DNA from: Planctomycetota bacterium
Lineage (GTDB): Bacteria; Planctomycetota; UBA1135; GCA-002686595
Length of the DNA stretch: 64,000 bases
Assembly (NCBI GenBank): GCA_016220085.1
Contig: JACRIN010000065.1
Span: 1 to 64,000 of the forward strand
Reading direction: 5' to 3'
Part shown: in pieces, positions 35,020 through 44,559 of the stretch
How positions within the stretch are numbered: the stretch's first letter is position 1
Layout: each line of letters begins with the position of its first letter
The notes under the pieces: generated by a model
Told to the model about the DNA's origin: nothing
The model's input: only the letters and a program-made list of their open reading frames with translations
The model's database searches: none
Program-made: the position numbers and the translations under genes

Positions 35020-36807
35020 CTACTCGCGCGGTTCGATGCGCCGAGCCGCCGCGCGCCAACGCGCCGCGGCCGCTCCGTCGCCGAGCGCCTCGCAGAGGTT
35101 CGCGAGCGACTCCGCGACGTCGCCGCGCGGACGAGAGGCCTGGAGCGTCTCGAGGTCGGTGCGAGCGCCGGCGAGCTCGCCCAGCGCAGCGCGCGCGCGC
35201 GCGCGGTTCAGCAGCGCCGCCTCGGCGTGCGGGACGCGCTCGAGCAACGGATCGAGCAGCTTCAACGCCTCACCGTGCCTACCGAGCTGATTCAGCACGC
35301 CGGCGAGGTTGGTCTGCACCGCGGGTTCCGTCGGATCGAGCGCTCGCGCGCGTTCGTAGCATGCACGCGCCTCCTCGGCTCGACCCGCGCTCGCGAGCAT
35401 CCCGGCGCGTGTGAATTGATACGCCACCGTGTTCGCGATCGTCGGATCGCACTTGGCGTCGAGCAAGCGCGCCGCGCCCTGGTTCTGACCAATGCTGCGC
35501 AGCGCGAGCAGCCGCACGCCGGGATCGTCCGCGAGCGGCACCGGCTTGCCCGGCCACGCGACGCGCGCGAGCGGGCCGCCGTTCGCTTGCGTCGCGCGCA
35601 CGCGCTCGTAGCTCGACGGCGGCGGGTTCACGACGCGGATACTGTGATCGTGGATCTCGACGCCGAACACGTCGAACGGCGGCGTCTTGCGCATATGGCA
35701 GTCGACGCAGTCCTTCTCGCCGCGGAGCTCGAACTCGAGGCTGCACGCCGGCGAGCGACCGACGGGCGGCGTGCCGGACTCGACGTGGCAGCGCATGCAA
35801 GCGTTACGGACGCGCGCGGTTTCCGACGGCTCGAAGAGCGTGCGATGCGGATCGTGGCAAGTCTCGCACGTCATCGGCTTCGAGCTCCGCATCGAGGCTT
35901 CGAAGCACTTCGACTCGAGCATGCGCTCGCCGGCGCTTACGAACCCGATCTCGTCGCTCTCGCCCGCGCCGATGAAGACGGCGTTCACCGCGAGCAGATC
36001 GCAACCCGGCGGCGGCAGGCCGACGAGCCCGGGCTCGAGCACGACGCGCGCGTCGCCTTGCATGTGGCAGCGAGCGCAGAGCGACACGCGCTGCTCGAGC
36101 GTCATCCGGCTCGGAGCGAGCAGCGGATCCGGGCTGTCGGGTGTGCGGCCTCCGAGCTCCGCGTCGCGCCACTCGGCGTGCTCGGGCCCATGCAGGTGGC
36201 AGCCGGCGCAACCGATTCCGCGCGGCGTCCACGGTTCGGTCGGCACGGAGTTCTGTGGGTAGCCGCGCGAGGGCAAGCGTTCGGTGTGACACGCGAGGCA
36301 ATCGTCGGGCACGGGTGAAGTGAAGCGCTGGCCGGCGCGTTGCATGTGCTTCGGGGAGAGCTGTGCGTGGCGCGAGGCTCCGCCGTGCGCGCTGATGAGC
36401 TCGAGAGGCGCGAACCACCACGCGTCGCCGTGCTCCGCCGCGAACGCAGTGTCGAAGATCCCCGCGCCGATCGCGAAGCGCAGCGGAACCTCGGTGCGAG
36501 TCTCGGGCCGCGGCTGACCGTCGCGACCGAGCCACTGCTCGACGATGCGCGCGTCGGCGCCCGCGCCTTCGAAGTGGTAATGAAAGCGACTCGGCGCTTC
36601 GAGCACGCGCTCCAGGCCGGAGAGGTCGACGTCCTCGATCGGCCGCAGCGCGCGCGCCATGCCGGTCTTCGCGTAGCTCGCGACGATTTCGTCGTGGCAG
36701 TCGGCGCAACGGGCTTCGTCGTCGACCGCCTGATTGAGGTCCGGAGCCTGGGTCTGCGGGCCGGCGACGAGCGCATGGCAGGCTAGCAGCACGGCGGGGA
36801 CGAGCAT
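35020..36807 (-). CDS. exported seven-haem c-type cytochrome with TPR tail
   Basis: The 595-residue protein has a short signal (MLVPAVLLACHALVAG). Seven CxxCH haem sites are present: CADCH, CLACH, CAGCH, CARCH, CETCH, CMRCH and CVDCH, spread over residues about 34-370. The last about 170 residues form TPR-like helices (EEARACYERARALDPTEPAVQTN, truncated, then HGEALKLLDPLLERVPHAEAAL). This combination resembles planctomycete multihaem 'cytochrome c/TPR' proteins of unknown pathway. It would carry electrons outside the cytoplasmic membrane. It lies next to the haem genes, which fits a high haem demand, though it is convergent to hemH and not in the operon. A TAGACT box is 6 nt upstream of the ATG. 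Confidence 0.9.
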   Translation of the reverse strand: MLVPAVLLACHALVAGPQTQAPDLNQAVDDEARCADCHDEIVASYAKTGMARALRPIEDVDLSGLERVLEAPSRFHYHFEGAGADARIVEQWLGRDGQPRPETRTEVPLRFAIGAGIFDTAFAAEHGDAWWFAPLELISAHGGASRHAQLSPKHMQRAGQRFTSPVPDDCLACHTERLPSRGYPQNSVPTEPWTPRGIGCAGCHLHGPEHAEWRDAELGGRTPDSPDPLLAPSRMTLEQRVSLCARCHMQGDARVVLEPGLVGLPPPGCDLLAVNAVFIGAGESDEIGFVSAGERMLESKCFEASMRSSKPMTCETCHDPHRTLFEPSETARVRNACMRCHVESGTPPVGRSPACSLEFELRGEKDCVDCHMRKTPPFDVFGVEIHDHSIRVVNPPPSSYERVRATQANGGPLARVAWPGKPVPLADDPGVRLLALRSIGQNQGAARLLDAKCDPTIANTVAYQFTRAGMLASAGRAEEARACYERARALDPTEPAVQTNLAGVLNQLGRHGEALKLLDPLLERVPHAEAALLNRARARAALGELAGARTDLETLQASRPRGDVAESLANLCEALGDGAAAARWRAAARRIEPRE

Positions 36808-36813
36808 GCGCTC

Positions 36814-36819
36814 AGTCTA
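36814..36819 (-). promoter_or_regulatory. -10-like TAGACT box, cytochrome gene
   Basis: TAGACT on the minus strand is followed by only GAGCGC before the ATG at 36807. A transcript starting at the usual distance would have no leader. Confidence 0.55.
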
Positions 36820-37042
36820 TGCTGCCTTGGTCTCGCGAGTGCTCCGGCCGGGGGGCCGAACGCGCGCTGCGGCGAATGCGAGAGTCCGTCGCTTGGCGGC
36901 GTTCGATGGAAGTGGGCGACCGTTGGTGGCAGGCGGCGGCAGTTGGTGCTGTGTGCCGCCGCGATCACGCTTCACAATGCTCGGCCGCCGTTCCAGACCC
37001 GCACCTTCTACTACCGGGCTTCGTCCCCGTTCCGTTTCGAGC

Positions 37043-37594
37043 ATGGCCCTCAGCGCAACCATCCACCGCTTCGAGCTCGCGCTCGCTGACTCCGATCGCG
37101 GCGTGTACGAGAATCTCGAGCTGCGCGTCGCGCGCCACCCGTCGGAGAGCAACGCGTTCCTGCTCGTGCGCGTGCTCGCGTACTGCCTCGAGTACCGCGA
37201 GGGAATCGCGTTCTCGAAGGCCGGCGTCAGCGACGTCGAGGAGCCCGCGATCTCGATCTCCGACCTGACCGGGCGACGGCTCGCGTGGATCGAGGTCGGC
37301 GCGCCGTCGGCGGATCGTCTGCATCGCGCGGCGAAGGCGACCGAGGTCGTCAAGCTCTACACCGATCGCCGCCTCGACATGCTGCGGCCCGCGTGGATCG
37401 GCGAGCGCATCCACCGCAGCGACGAGATCCGCGTGATCGCGTTCCCGCAGGCGTTCCTGCGCGCGCTGGAGACCAAGCTCGATCGCAACGTGCGCTGGGA
37501 CGTCTCGATCGGCGACGGGCACCTCTACGTGACCGCGGGCGGCGCGTCGTTCGACATGGCAATCGAACCGGCGCCGCTGCTCGAGAGCTCGTAG
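37043..37594 (+). CDS. YaeQ family protein
   Basis: The 183-residue protein matches the YaeQ family in length and in signatures such as MALSATIHRFELALADSDRGVYE, VRVLAYCLEYREGIAFSKAG and EVGAPSADRLHRAAKA. YaeQ has a PD-(D/E)XK nuclease-like fold; its role is unsettled (reported as a suppressor of an RfaH haemolysin defect in enterics). The ATG at 37043 is the family start; a longer frame to 36734 overlaps the divergent cytochrome gene. It stands alone. Confidence 0.92.
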   Translation: MALSATIHRFELALADSDRGVYENLELRVARHPSESNAFLLVRVLAYCLEYREGIAFSKAGVSDVEEPAISISDLTGRRLAWIEVGAPSADRLHRAAKATEVVKLYTDRRLDMLRPAWIGERIHRSDEIRVIAFPQAFLRALETKLDRNVRWDVSIGDGHLYVTAGGASFDMAIEPAPLLESS

Positions 37595-37630
37595 CCCCCG
37601 AACGGCGGCGCCGGTCGAAAGGTGCGCGGC

Positions 37631-39742
37631 TCAGCGCGAGATCAACACGCGATCACCGCTGCCGAGCTCGACGCAGCTCACGCCTTCGAGCGGGAAGTAC
37701 TGCGTCACGTACGCGACGTTGCGTTCGGCGTCGAGATCGATGCCGAGCGGCTCGAAGAACGTCGGACCGGTGCCGACGTCGCGCGCGGATTGGCCGAGCG
37801 GGTCCACGGCCTTGCCGTCGCCGGTCTTGGTGAGCACCCGCCGCTCGAGCGTCGTGAGGTCGATCGCGAGCAGCGCGTCCCAACCGCCGTCGGCGACGAT
37901 CAGGCGATTGCGGGCAAGGTCCAGCGCCGTGCCGCGTGGCACGAGGGGCACCGGACCGCTGCCGACCGTCTTCGACGCGATCGTCGTGCGCGCGCCGGTC
38001 GTCGGATCGATCGTCAGCACTTGCGCCGTGCTCTGCTCTTCGGTCGCGTAGAGCACGTCGTGCACCGCGTCGTAGGTGAGTCCGTTGAGCCACACCAGCG
38101 CCGGGCCCGTGCCGACGGACGAGCTCGACACCGTCGACCATTGTTGGCTCTGCCCATCGAAGGCGACGACGCGGTCGTAGTTGGAGAGGAACACGCGCTC
38201 GCCGTGCGGATCGAGCGCGAGCTGTGTGCTGATGAACGCGTCGGGCGTCGACAGGTCGACGGTCGCCCCGGTGATCGGATCGAGGCCGACGAGCACGTAC
38301 GAGCCGTACGTGACCTCGCGCTGCAGCACGACCAGCCCGCTGCGCGACTCGAACGCGACTCCGCCCGGGAAGCGAAGTGTCGTGACGGAATCATCGACGG
38401 GCAGGTCCGCGCGATCGCCGGTCAGCGGGTCGACCGAGAGCAATTGCCAACGCACTTCCGGCTGGCACGAGACGAGGAAGCGCTCGTTCCGCGTGTCGCG
38501 AACCGGCCGCGACGTCGCGGGCATCATGCGCGGGGCTTGGCCGAGCCCGCGTGCGTTCGACGTCAGCCACGTGTGCTGGGAAGTCGCGAGGTCGATCGAT
38601 TCGATGCCGTCGAACTGAAGTGCTTGAACCGTGCCGCCGTTCGCGTCGGCGAGGAGTCGTTGCGCGCAGTTCTCCGCGTCGTAAGCGCCGCCGGACGTAC
38701 CCGCGGAAGTCGACGCGATCGTCGTGCGATCGCCGGTGGTCACGTCGACGGCGAGCACCGCGTCGGTGACCGAGTCGACCACGAGCACGCGAGCGTGCTG
38801 CGCGTCGAACTCGACTCCGTAGACGGTTCCGAAGGTCGGTCCCGTCCCGACCAACGGATCCGAGATCGTCGTGCGGAAGCCGGTGAGCTCGTCGATCGCG
38901 AGCAGACGTCGTTCGAGCCGATCGACCGCGTAGAAGCGCTTCGCGCCCGCGTCGTACGCGAGACCGGCGAGCGCCTTGTACGGCACACCGCCGCCGACCG
39001 TGCTCGACGTCAACACGGCACGCGCGCCGGTGTTGACGTCGACGGAGATGATGCGGTCCGGCTGCTGCGTCATCACGAACGCGCGGCCGAGCGCCGGTAC
39101 GTAGTCGACGGCTCGCGGGTGGAGCATCGACGTGCCCGAACCAATTCCGCCGCTCGTGATCACGGTGCGATCGCCGGTCGCGAGATCGACGCGGATGAGC
39201 TCGTCGGGATCGTCGGCGACGAGCAAGCTCTGTCCGGACTGGAGGATCGCGAGTCCCTGGGGATTCGTCAGCGGCGCACCGTGGCCGAGCGTGGCCGACG
39301 AGACCGTGCGGCGCCAACCGGTGACGGGATCGATCTCGATGATGCTCCGCGACGTGCGGTCGGCGGCGTAGAAGAGACCGCTCTGCGCATCGCGAGCGAA
39401 CGCGCTGGCGAACAGCAGGAACGGACCCGAGTTCTCGATCACGACCGACGCAGCGTGCAACTCGACGTTTCCAGCGCGGTCGGCGGTCGCGACGACGAGT
39501 TGTTCGTGCCCGAGCGCGATCGGGACTTCGGCGGTCCAGTGCGCGAAACCGTCGGCGCTCGTTGCCGCGATTCCGGCGACACGCACCCACGCAACGCCGT
39601 CGGGATCCGTCGCGCTACCGGTGACGTGACTCGTCGTGGCGTCGGTCGCGGTGTCGGCCGGCGGGAAGTGCAAGGCCACGCGCGGCGCTTCTCCGGCCGC
39701 GAACGAAATGGAGGAACAGAGTAGGAGCGTGTGCAGGGACAT
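37631..39742 (-). CDS. exported beta-propeller protein
   Basis: The 703-residue protein has a signal peptide (MSLHTLLLCSSISFAAGEA). A short Ig/cadherin-like segment (ATSHVTGSATDPDGVAWVRVAG) is followed by about eight to ten blades with the repeated pattern 'xIDxxTGxRTxISSxxxGxGP' (for example IIEIDPVTGWRRTVSS, VDVNTGARAVLTSS, LAIDELTGFRTTISD, LTIDPTTGARTTIAS). This is an NHL/YVTN-like beta-propeller. Start ATG 39742 has GGAG at 7-nt spacing. It lies tail-to-tail with yaeQ. No catalytic residues are evident; surface binding is a reasonable role. Confidence 0.83.
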   Translation of the reverse strand: MSLHTLLLCSSISFAAGEAPRVALHFPPADTATDATTSHVTGSATDPDGVAWVRVAGIAATSADGFAHWTAEVPIALGHEQLVVATADRAGNVELHAASVVIENSGPFLLFASAFARDAQSGLFYAADRTSRSIIEIDPVTGWRRTVSSATLGHGAPLTNPQGLAILQSGQSLLVADDPDELIRVDLATGDRTVITSGGIGSGTSMLHPRAVDYVPALGRAFVMTQQPDRIISVDVNTGARAVLTSSTVGGGVPYKALAGLAYDAGAKRFYAVDRLERRLLAIDELTGFRTTISDPLVGTGPTFGTVYGVEFDAQHARVLVVDSVTDAVLAVDVTTGDRTTIASTSAGTSGGAYDAENCAQRLLADANGGTVQALQFDGIESIDLATSQHTWLTSNARGLGQAPRMMPATSRPVRDTRNERFLVSCQPEVRWQLLSVDPLTGDRADLPVDDSVTTLRFPGGVAFESRSGLVVLQREVTYGSYVLVGLDPITGATVDLSTPDAFISTQLALDPHGERVFLSNYDRVVAFDGQSQQWSTVSSSSVGTGPALVWLNGLTYDAVHDVLYATEEQSTAQVLTIDPTTGARTTIASKTVGSGPVPLVPRGTALDLARNRLIVADGGWDALLAIDLTTLERRVLTKTGDGKAVDPLGQSARDVGTGPTFFEPLGIDLDAERNVAYVTQYFPLEGVSCVELGSGDRVLISR

Positions 39743-40806
39743 CGCGAATCTCCAAGGCACTCGAGGTACAGGAAGCGTCGATGCGCAATCGCGACCGGGT
39801 GTGCCGCCCGGTCCGCGCGGGGATGCGACCGCGCCAATCGCGGACGCGTTCAGGATAGGCTCGAGTTCGCGCGAGTAGACACTCGAAGTGCGGCTATCCG
39901 CGACTGACGATCTCGAGCGATTCGAAAGCGCTCGATTCGCACCACGCCCAGTTCGCTTGCGCACTCGCGATCTCGAATCGAACGCTGCGAGTTCTCGAAT
40001 CGCTCGCGGCGTGCCGCGCGTGCGCGGTTGCGCACGCACTCTGCGCCCCGCCTCGGCCCCGCGGAACTTCGCGGCGCACTGCGAACTCGTGCGATCACCG
40101 TTCTCGTCGTCGTTCGTCCGCGCGTCTTCGAGGAGCTCGTAGCCGAGCGCTCGCGCCGACGAGCGTGAGCGTGTCCTCGTCCGCGCGCCACGTGCCATGG
40201 GTCTCGTGTCACCGTCGTTCGACGCGCTGTGCGAGTCGCTCGAGGAGCGCAAGCGGACGAGCACCACGGAGTTCGTCCGAGCGTTCGCGCGCTCGCCCCG
40301 TCGAGCCGTCGTTCCGGCTCGTGTGTTCCGATCGACGGCGTTCACGTCGAAGCGGTGTCTTACGACCGCGCGTCGCGCTCGACTCTCGGCGCTCTCGCGC
40401 GGGCCGCGCGAGTGCGCAGCTCGTTCGCGGCCCGCGCGAGCGCCGCGAGGCGCTGCGAGGTTTCGATTCGGCGGTGGCGACTCCGTCCTCGGCCATCGCC
40501 GCTCTGCGTGACCCCGGTGCGCGAACGCACGAGGCGGCGCGGCGACGCCCGGAGTCGGATCGCGTGCGGCCCGCGGTCACCTGCGCGCGCGCGAAACCGC
40601 TCGGCCGAGCAGGACGTTCCGAGCTTGCGGCCCCGATCGCCGGGACTCGCGTGTTCCGCGCCCGCCTCCCGCGTTTTCGCGCCGGTGCTAGGCTGGTGGG
40701 CGACGCGCCTGGTTCAGGGACGAGGCGCGTTGGTCGTGCTCGCGGACACACGCTCCGAGCGAGCCGATCGATCCACGTGCCTTCGATCCACCACAGGAGT
40801 TCGTTC
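39743..40806. other. 1.06-kb gap without a convincing gene
   Basis: This region separates two divergent secreted-protein genes. Open frames cross it but read as Arg/Ser-rich shadow sequence with no recognisable domain. The part at 39900-40020 is dense in CGATTCG/CGAATCG half-sites and AT-richer. TATCCT at 39852-39857 (minus) and TAGGCT near 40688 (plus) could be -10 boxes for the flanking genes. No RNA gene was recognised. Confidence 0.5.
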
Positions 40807-43800
40807 ATGCAGCATCGTGTCCAACCCACGCGCCGCGCCTCCGCGCTCGCGCTCTGGGCGCTCGCCGCCGCGGCGACACCGGCGTTCGCCGGCGAGTCCG
40901 CGCAAAGCTTCGACGTCTCCGGCCGCGCCTACGTGCGCGCCGAGGCGCAAGCCAACACGTTCACCGCCAGCGCGCAGGAAGCGGTGACGCTCGCTCGCGA
41001 CGCCGCGGGACGCACGCTGGTCGTGTGGCAGAGCCGCAAGCAAGAGGACGGCAACTACGGGCTCTACGCGCAGCGCTTCGGCGCCGACGGCGCGAAGCTT
41101 GGAGCCGAGACGCACTTGAACCAGTTCACGCGCGGCGCGCAGACCCGGCCCGCGGTCGCGCTCGACGCGAGCGGTGCGGCCTGGGTCGCATGGGAGTCCG
41201 ACGGACAGGACGGCTCGTTCGGGACGATCGTCGCGCGGCGCTTCGACGCCGAGCTCGCGAGCTCCACCAACGAAGTGATCGTCAACGACGACTTCATCGG
41301 CCACCAGACCGACGTCGCGCTCGCGTGCGACGCCGACGGCAACGCGGTGATCGCGTGGGCCGGGCCGAACGCCGAGAAGACGCGCTCGGTGTTCGTGCGC
41401 CGCTTCGGTGCCGACGGTCAGCCGCTCGGCGCGTCCGTGCGCGTCGATCAGGGCTCGAACGTCCAGGACGGGCTGCCGACGGTCGCGATCGATCCGCAGG
41501 GCGGCTTCACGGTCGCGTGGGGACGCGCGGACGTCGCTGGCAAGCCGACGCAGATCGTCGCTCGCAGCCTCGACGCGCTCGGCGCGCCGCTCGGAGCCGA
41601 ATTCGTCGTCAGCGCCGCTGACGGTCGCATGCCGATCGAGCCGGTCGCGGACGTCAACGCGAAAGGCGAGCTCGTCGTCGCGTGGATGAACTCGTTCGGC
41701 GACGGCGATCACGTTCCGACCGCGCGTCGCTTCACGCCGAAGGACGGCGCGTGGTCCGCCGGCGAGTCGCGCGAGTATCCGACGTCGAAGGGCGGCTACA
41801 CCAGCGGTCTCGACCTCTCGCTCGCCGATGATTCGCGCTTCGCGCTCGTCTGGTCGAGCGTTCAGGGCGAAGACAAGAAGGGCGACCTCTGGGCGCGCAT
41901 CGTCGAGGCCGACGATCGCGCGGGCGAGCCGTTCCGTGCCTCGCTGCAGACCGAAGGCCGTCAGAAGATCCGCGCCGGCGGCTCGTCGCGCCGCGTCGTG
42001 CTCGAGAAAGACGGTCGCCTGACGACCGCGTGGCAAGGCGACGCCGGTTTCGGCGACGATTTCGCCGCGTGCGTCAGCTTCTTCGCGCCTGCTGACCTCG
42101 GCGATCTCGGTTCGGTCGCGCTCGTCGCGCTGCCGCCGTCGCCGAAGTTCGTCGCTGACGAGCAAGGCGCCGCGCCGAGCCATGAGCCGCCGATCTACGA
42201 CCCGGACGGCGCGAAGACGATCGCCGACCTGATGGACTTCAAGAGCACCGCCGGGCCGGACTTCGGCTTCACCGGGATCGTGCAGACGACGCTGACGCCG
42301 CCCGACCCGCACGGCGCGATCGGTCCGAACCACTACGTGCAGGTCGTCAACGACTCGATCGCCTTCTACACGAAGAGCGGCACGCAGACCTTCCTCCAGA
42401 CCTACAAGGGGCCCGCGGGCTTCATGAGCGGTGTCGCGACCGCGAGCGACTTCCCCTTCGACGCGGAGGTGATCTTCGACCCGTACTCGCAGCGCTTCAT
42501 GTTCATGACGAACGTGCGCGTCGGCGCCGCGGGCAAGTTCGACCTCGCGGTGTCCGACGACTCCGATCCGAACGGAACGTGGTTCAAGTACCGCTTCGAC
42601 GTCACCGCCGCGGCGGGCACCGACGGAGGCATCGACTCGCCGAACATCGGCGTCGATCAGAACGTGATCTACCTGTCGGCCGACTTCTTCAGCGGCGGCA
42701 CCAAGTTCCTGATGTTCTTCGTCGAGAAGGCCCCGTGCCTGACCGGCGCGGCGCCGATCACGAAGAGCTTGTTGATCAACGGCACGCAGTCCTACGGCGC
42801 GCCGGTGATGTACGACAGCTCCGCGCCCGCGTTCTACTACCTCGAGAACCTCGAATCCGCGTCCAACACCGCGGTGAAGATCCACGCGATCCGCAATCCG
42901 CTGACGGCGCCGTTCGACACGATCTTCACGCTGACCGTGCCGAGCTACACGCCTCCGGAGGATCCGCCGCAGCTCGGCACGTCGATCCGGCCGGAAGCCT
43001 TCGAATCGCGCTTCTGGAGCTGCACGTACCGAGCGGGCAAGCTCTGGGGCGCCGCGCACTGCAACAATCCGGTGCGAGCACGCTGGTACGAGATCAACGT
43101 CGGCAACTGGCCGGTCAGCGGCACGCCGACGCTCGTCCAGTCCGGTGACATCGTCCCGGCCGCGAACGTGCGCACGTCGTTCGTTTCGATCGGCGTCGAC
43201 GCGCAGAACAACGCGGCCTGCGTGTTCGCGCGCTCGAGCCCGTCCGAGTTCTTCTCGATGGGCCGCACGTTCCGACTGAACGGCGACGCGGCCGGCACGA
43301 TGACGCCCGCGGTGACGATGAAGTCGAGCACCGGAGCCGACACCTCCGGTCGCTGGGGCGACTACTCCGCGTGCACCCCCGACCCGGTGCACCCGAAGGT
43401 CTGGTGGGGCACGCACGAGTACAAAGCGGGCATCTGGTCGACTTGGATCGGGATGTTCGGTCCGTGCGAGACGCCGACGACGTACTGCACGGCGAAGGTC
43501 AACTCCGCCGGGCTGACGCCGCAGATCGGATTCCAGAACGAGGCGTCGTTCGCGACCAACAACTTCAAGGTGACGATGAGCAACGGGCTCGCCGGCAAGC
43601 CGGTGATCGCATTCTGGGGCACCGGTCAGCAAGCGGCTCCGTTCCTCGGCGGCACGCTCTGCGTCACGCTTCCGATCGTGCGCAGCGCTCCGACGACCTT
43701 CGACGGCTCGGGCTTCGTCGCGATCCAGCGTCCGATCGCGATCGCCGAGATCGGCGTCGACCTGTTCGCGCAGGTCTGGTATCGCGACCCGGCGCACCTC

Positions 43801-43854
43801 GACGGCACCGGCGTCGGGCTCTCGAACGGGTTGCAGTTCCGCGCCTGTCCGTGA
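40807..43854 (+). CDS. large secreted protein with propeller-like repeats and shared C-terminal module
   Basis: The 1015-residue protein has a signal peptide (residues about 1-27, ending TPAFAG). Residues about 40-420 carry repeats such as VVWQSRKQEDGNYGLYAQRFGADG and AWVAWESDGQDGSFGTIVARRFD, truncated by type, which resemble beta-propeller blades. The middle (about 480-870) contains DPHGAIGPNHYVQVVN, VIFDPYSQRFMF and FESRFWSCTYRAGKLW. The C-terminal about 130 residues are the module shared with 12188-14047 and 49566-51260 (TTYCTAKVNSAGLTP, GGTLCVTLPIVR, AQVWYRDP, GVGLSNGLQF). GGAG precedes the ATG by 8 nt. A strong hairpin follows the stop. Confidence 0.87.
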   Translation: MQHRVQPTRRASALALWALAAAATPAFAGESAQSFDVSGRAYVRAEAQANTFTASAQEAVTLARDAAGRTLVVWQSRKQEDGNYGLYAQRFGADGAKLGAETHLNQFTRGAQTRPAVALDASGAAWVAWESDGQDGSFGTIVARRFDAELASSTNEVIVNDDFIGHQTDVALACDADGNAVIAWAGPNAEKTRSVFVRRFGADGQPLGASVRVDQGSNVQDGLPTVAIDPQGGFTVAWGRADVAGKPTQIVARSLDALGAPLGAEFVVSAADGRMPIEPVADVNAKGELVVAWMNSFGDGDHVPTARRFTPKDGAWSAGESREYPTSKGGYTSGLDLSLADDSRFALVWSSVQGEDKKGDLWARIVEADDRAGEPFRASLQTEGRQKIRAGGSSRRVVLEKDGRLTTAWQGDAGFGDDFAACVSFFAPADLGDLGSVALVALPPSPKFVADEQGAAPSHEPPIYDPDGAKTIADLMDFKSTAGPDFGFTGIVQTTLTPPDPHGAIGPNHYVQVVNDSIAFYTKSGTQTFLQTYKGPAGFMSGVATASDFPFDAEVIFDPYSQRFMFMTNVRVGAAGKFDLAVSDDSDPNGTWFKYRFDVTAAAGTDGGIDSPNIGVDQNVIYLSADFFSGGTKFLMFFVEKAPCLTGAAPITKSLLINGTQSYGAPVMYDSSAPAFYYLENLESASNTAVKIHAIRNPLTAPFDTIFTLTVPSYTPPEDPPQLGTSIRPEAFESRFWSCTYRAGKLWGAAHCNNPVRARWYEINVGNWPVSGTPTLVQSGDIVPAANVRTSFVSIGVDAQNNAACVFARSSPSEFFSMGRTFRLNGDAAGTMTPAVTMKSSTGADTSGRWGDYSACTPDPVHPKVWWGTHEYKAGIWSTWIGMFGPCETPTTYCTAKVNSAGLTPQIGFQNEASFATNNFKVTMSNGLAGKPVIAFWGTGQQAAPFLGGTLCVTLPIVRSAPTTFDGSGFVAIQRPIAIAEIGVDLFAQVWYRDPAHLDGTGVGLSNGLQFRACP

Positions 43855-43873
43855 GCGACTGACCGTCCGTTTC

Positions 43874-43915
43874 CACGCCCCGCGACGCTCCGAGCGCCGC
43901 GGGGCGTGCCCTTTC
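43874..43915 (+). terminator. 11-bp perfect hairpin terminator
   Basis: CACGCCCCGCG (43874-43884) and CGCGGGGCGTG (43898-43908) pair fully around a 13-nt loop, followed by CCCTTTCT. It is placed 20 nt after the stop of the large secreted protein. Confidence 0.75.
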
Positions 43916-43947
43916 TGGGACGCTTTCGGGTGTTCGCGCCGCGTGCT

Positions 43948-43953
43948 TAGAAT
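43948..43953 (+). promoter_or_regulatory. -10-like TAGAAT box
   Basis: TAGAAT is separated from the ATG at 43960 by only CCGGGC. This is the clearest leaderless-type start in the window. Confidence 0.6.
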
Positions 43954-43959
43954 CCGGGC

Positions 43960-44559
43960 ATGAAGCTCCAGAACCTCGTTTCGTTTGTCATCGCCCTGTC
44001 CATGCTCGGTGCCTGTCGGTCGAGCTGGTATCCGCATCGCTTCGCGCCCGCGCCGCTCGAGGTGTCGCTCGATTCGCCGCGGGTCGAGGACGCGAAGGGG
44101 CGTGCGCTGGTCACCGTGCTCGGTATCCGTCGCGAGGACTTCTCGAAGCGCAGCCCGGCTCAAGTCGAGATCCGGATGCGCGTCGAGAACGCGGGCGAGC
44201 GCAAGCTCGCGGTCCAACCGGAGAGCTTCCGACTCGTCAGCGCGACGCTCGAGGACTTCGGCGCGCCGTACGTCGTCGGCCTGCCCGATCAGCCGCTCGC
44301 GAAGGATCAGAGCGCGGTGTTCGAAGTGCAGTTCGCGTTGCCGGATGGCAAGGAGCCGAACGATCTCGGGCTCGCCGGACTCAACCTGAAGTGGGAGGTC
44401 GACTTCGAAGGCGAGCGCGTCGGCACCGGCATCACGTTCGAGCGCCGCAACGAGTCCTACCCGTACACGTGGTACCACGATCCGTTCTATGCTCCGTACG
44501 GCGATCCTTGGTGCGTCCACTCGCACATGACCGTGATCGGACACGCTCACGACGACTGA
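43960..44559 (+). CDS. lipoprotein, function unknown
   Basis: The 199-residue lipoprotein has lipobox LGAC (Cys19). The mature part begins RSSWYPHRFAPAPLEVSLDSPRV and reads as a single beta-sandwich domain (ALVTVLGIRRED, VEIRMRVENAGERKLAV, FEVQFALPDGKEP), like FixG/DUF4352-type Ig folds. The tail is rich in Tyr, His and Pro (YPYTWYHDPFYAPYGDPW). No enzyme motif is seen. Its stop directly abuts the stop of the convergent GH2 gene (TGATCA). Confidence 0.78.
   Translation: MKLQNLVSFVIALSMLGACRSSWYPHRFAPAPLEVSLDSPRVEDAKGRALVTVLGIRREDFSKRSPAQVEIRMRVENAGERKLAVQPESFRLVSATLEDFGAPYVVGLPDQPLAKDQSAVFEVQFALPDGKEPNDLGLAGLNLKWEVDFEGERVGTGITFERRNESYPYTWYHDPFYAPYGDPWCVHSHMTVIGHAHDD

Noticed and set aside
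40165-40806. N-terminal extension of the large secreted protein
   Set aside because: The signal peptide begins at 40807 with GGAG 8 nt upstream; the earlier part is Arg/Ser-rich with no domain.
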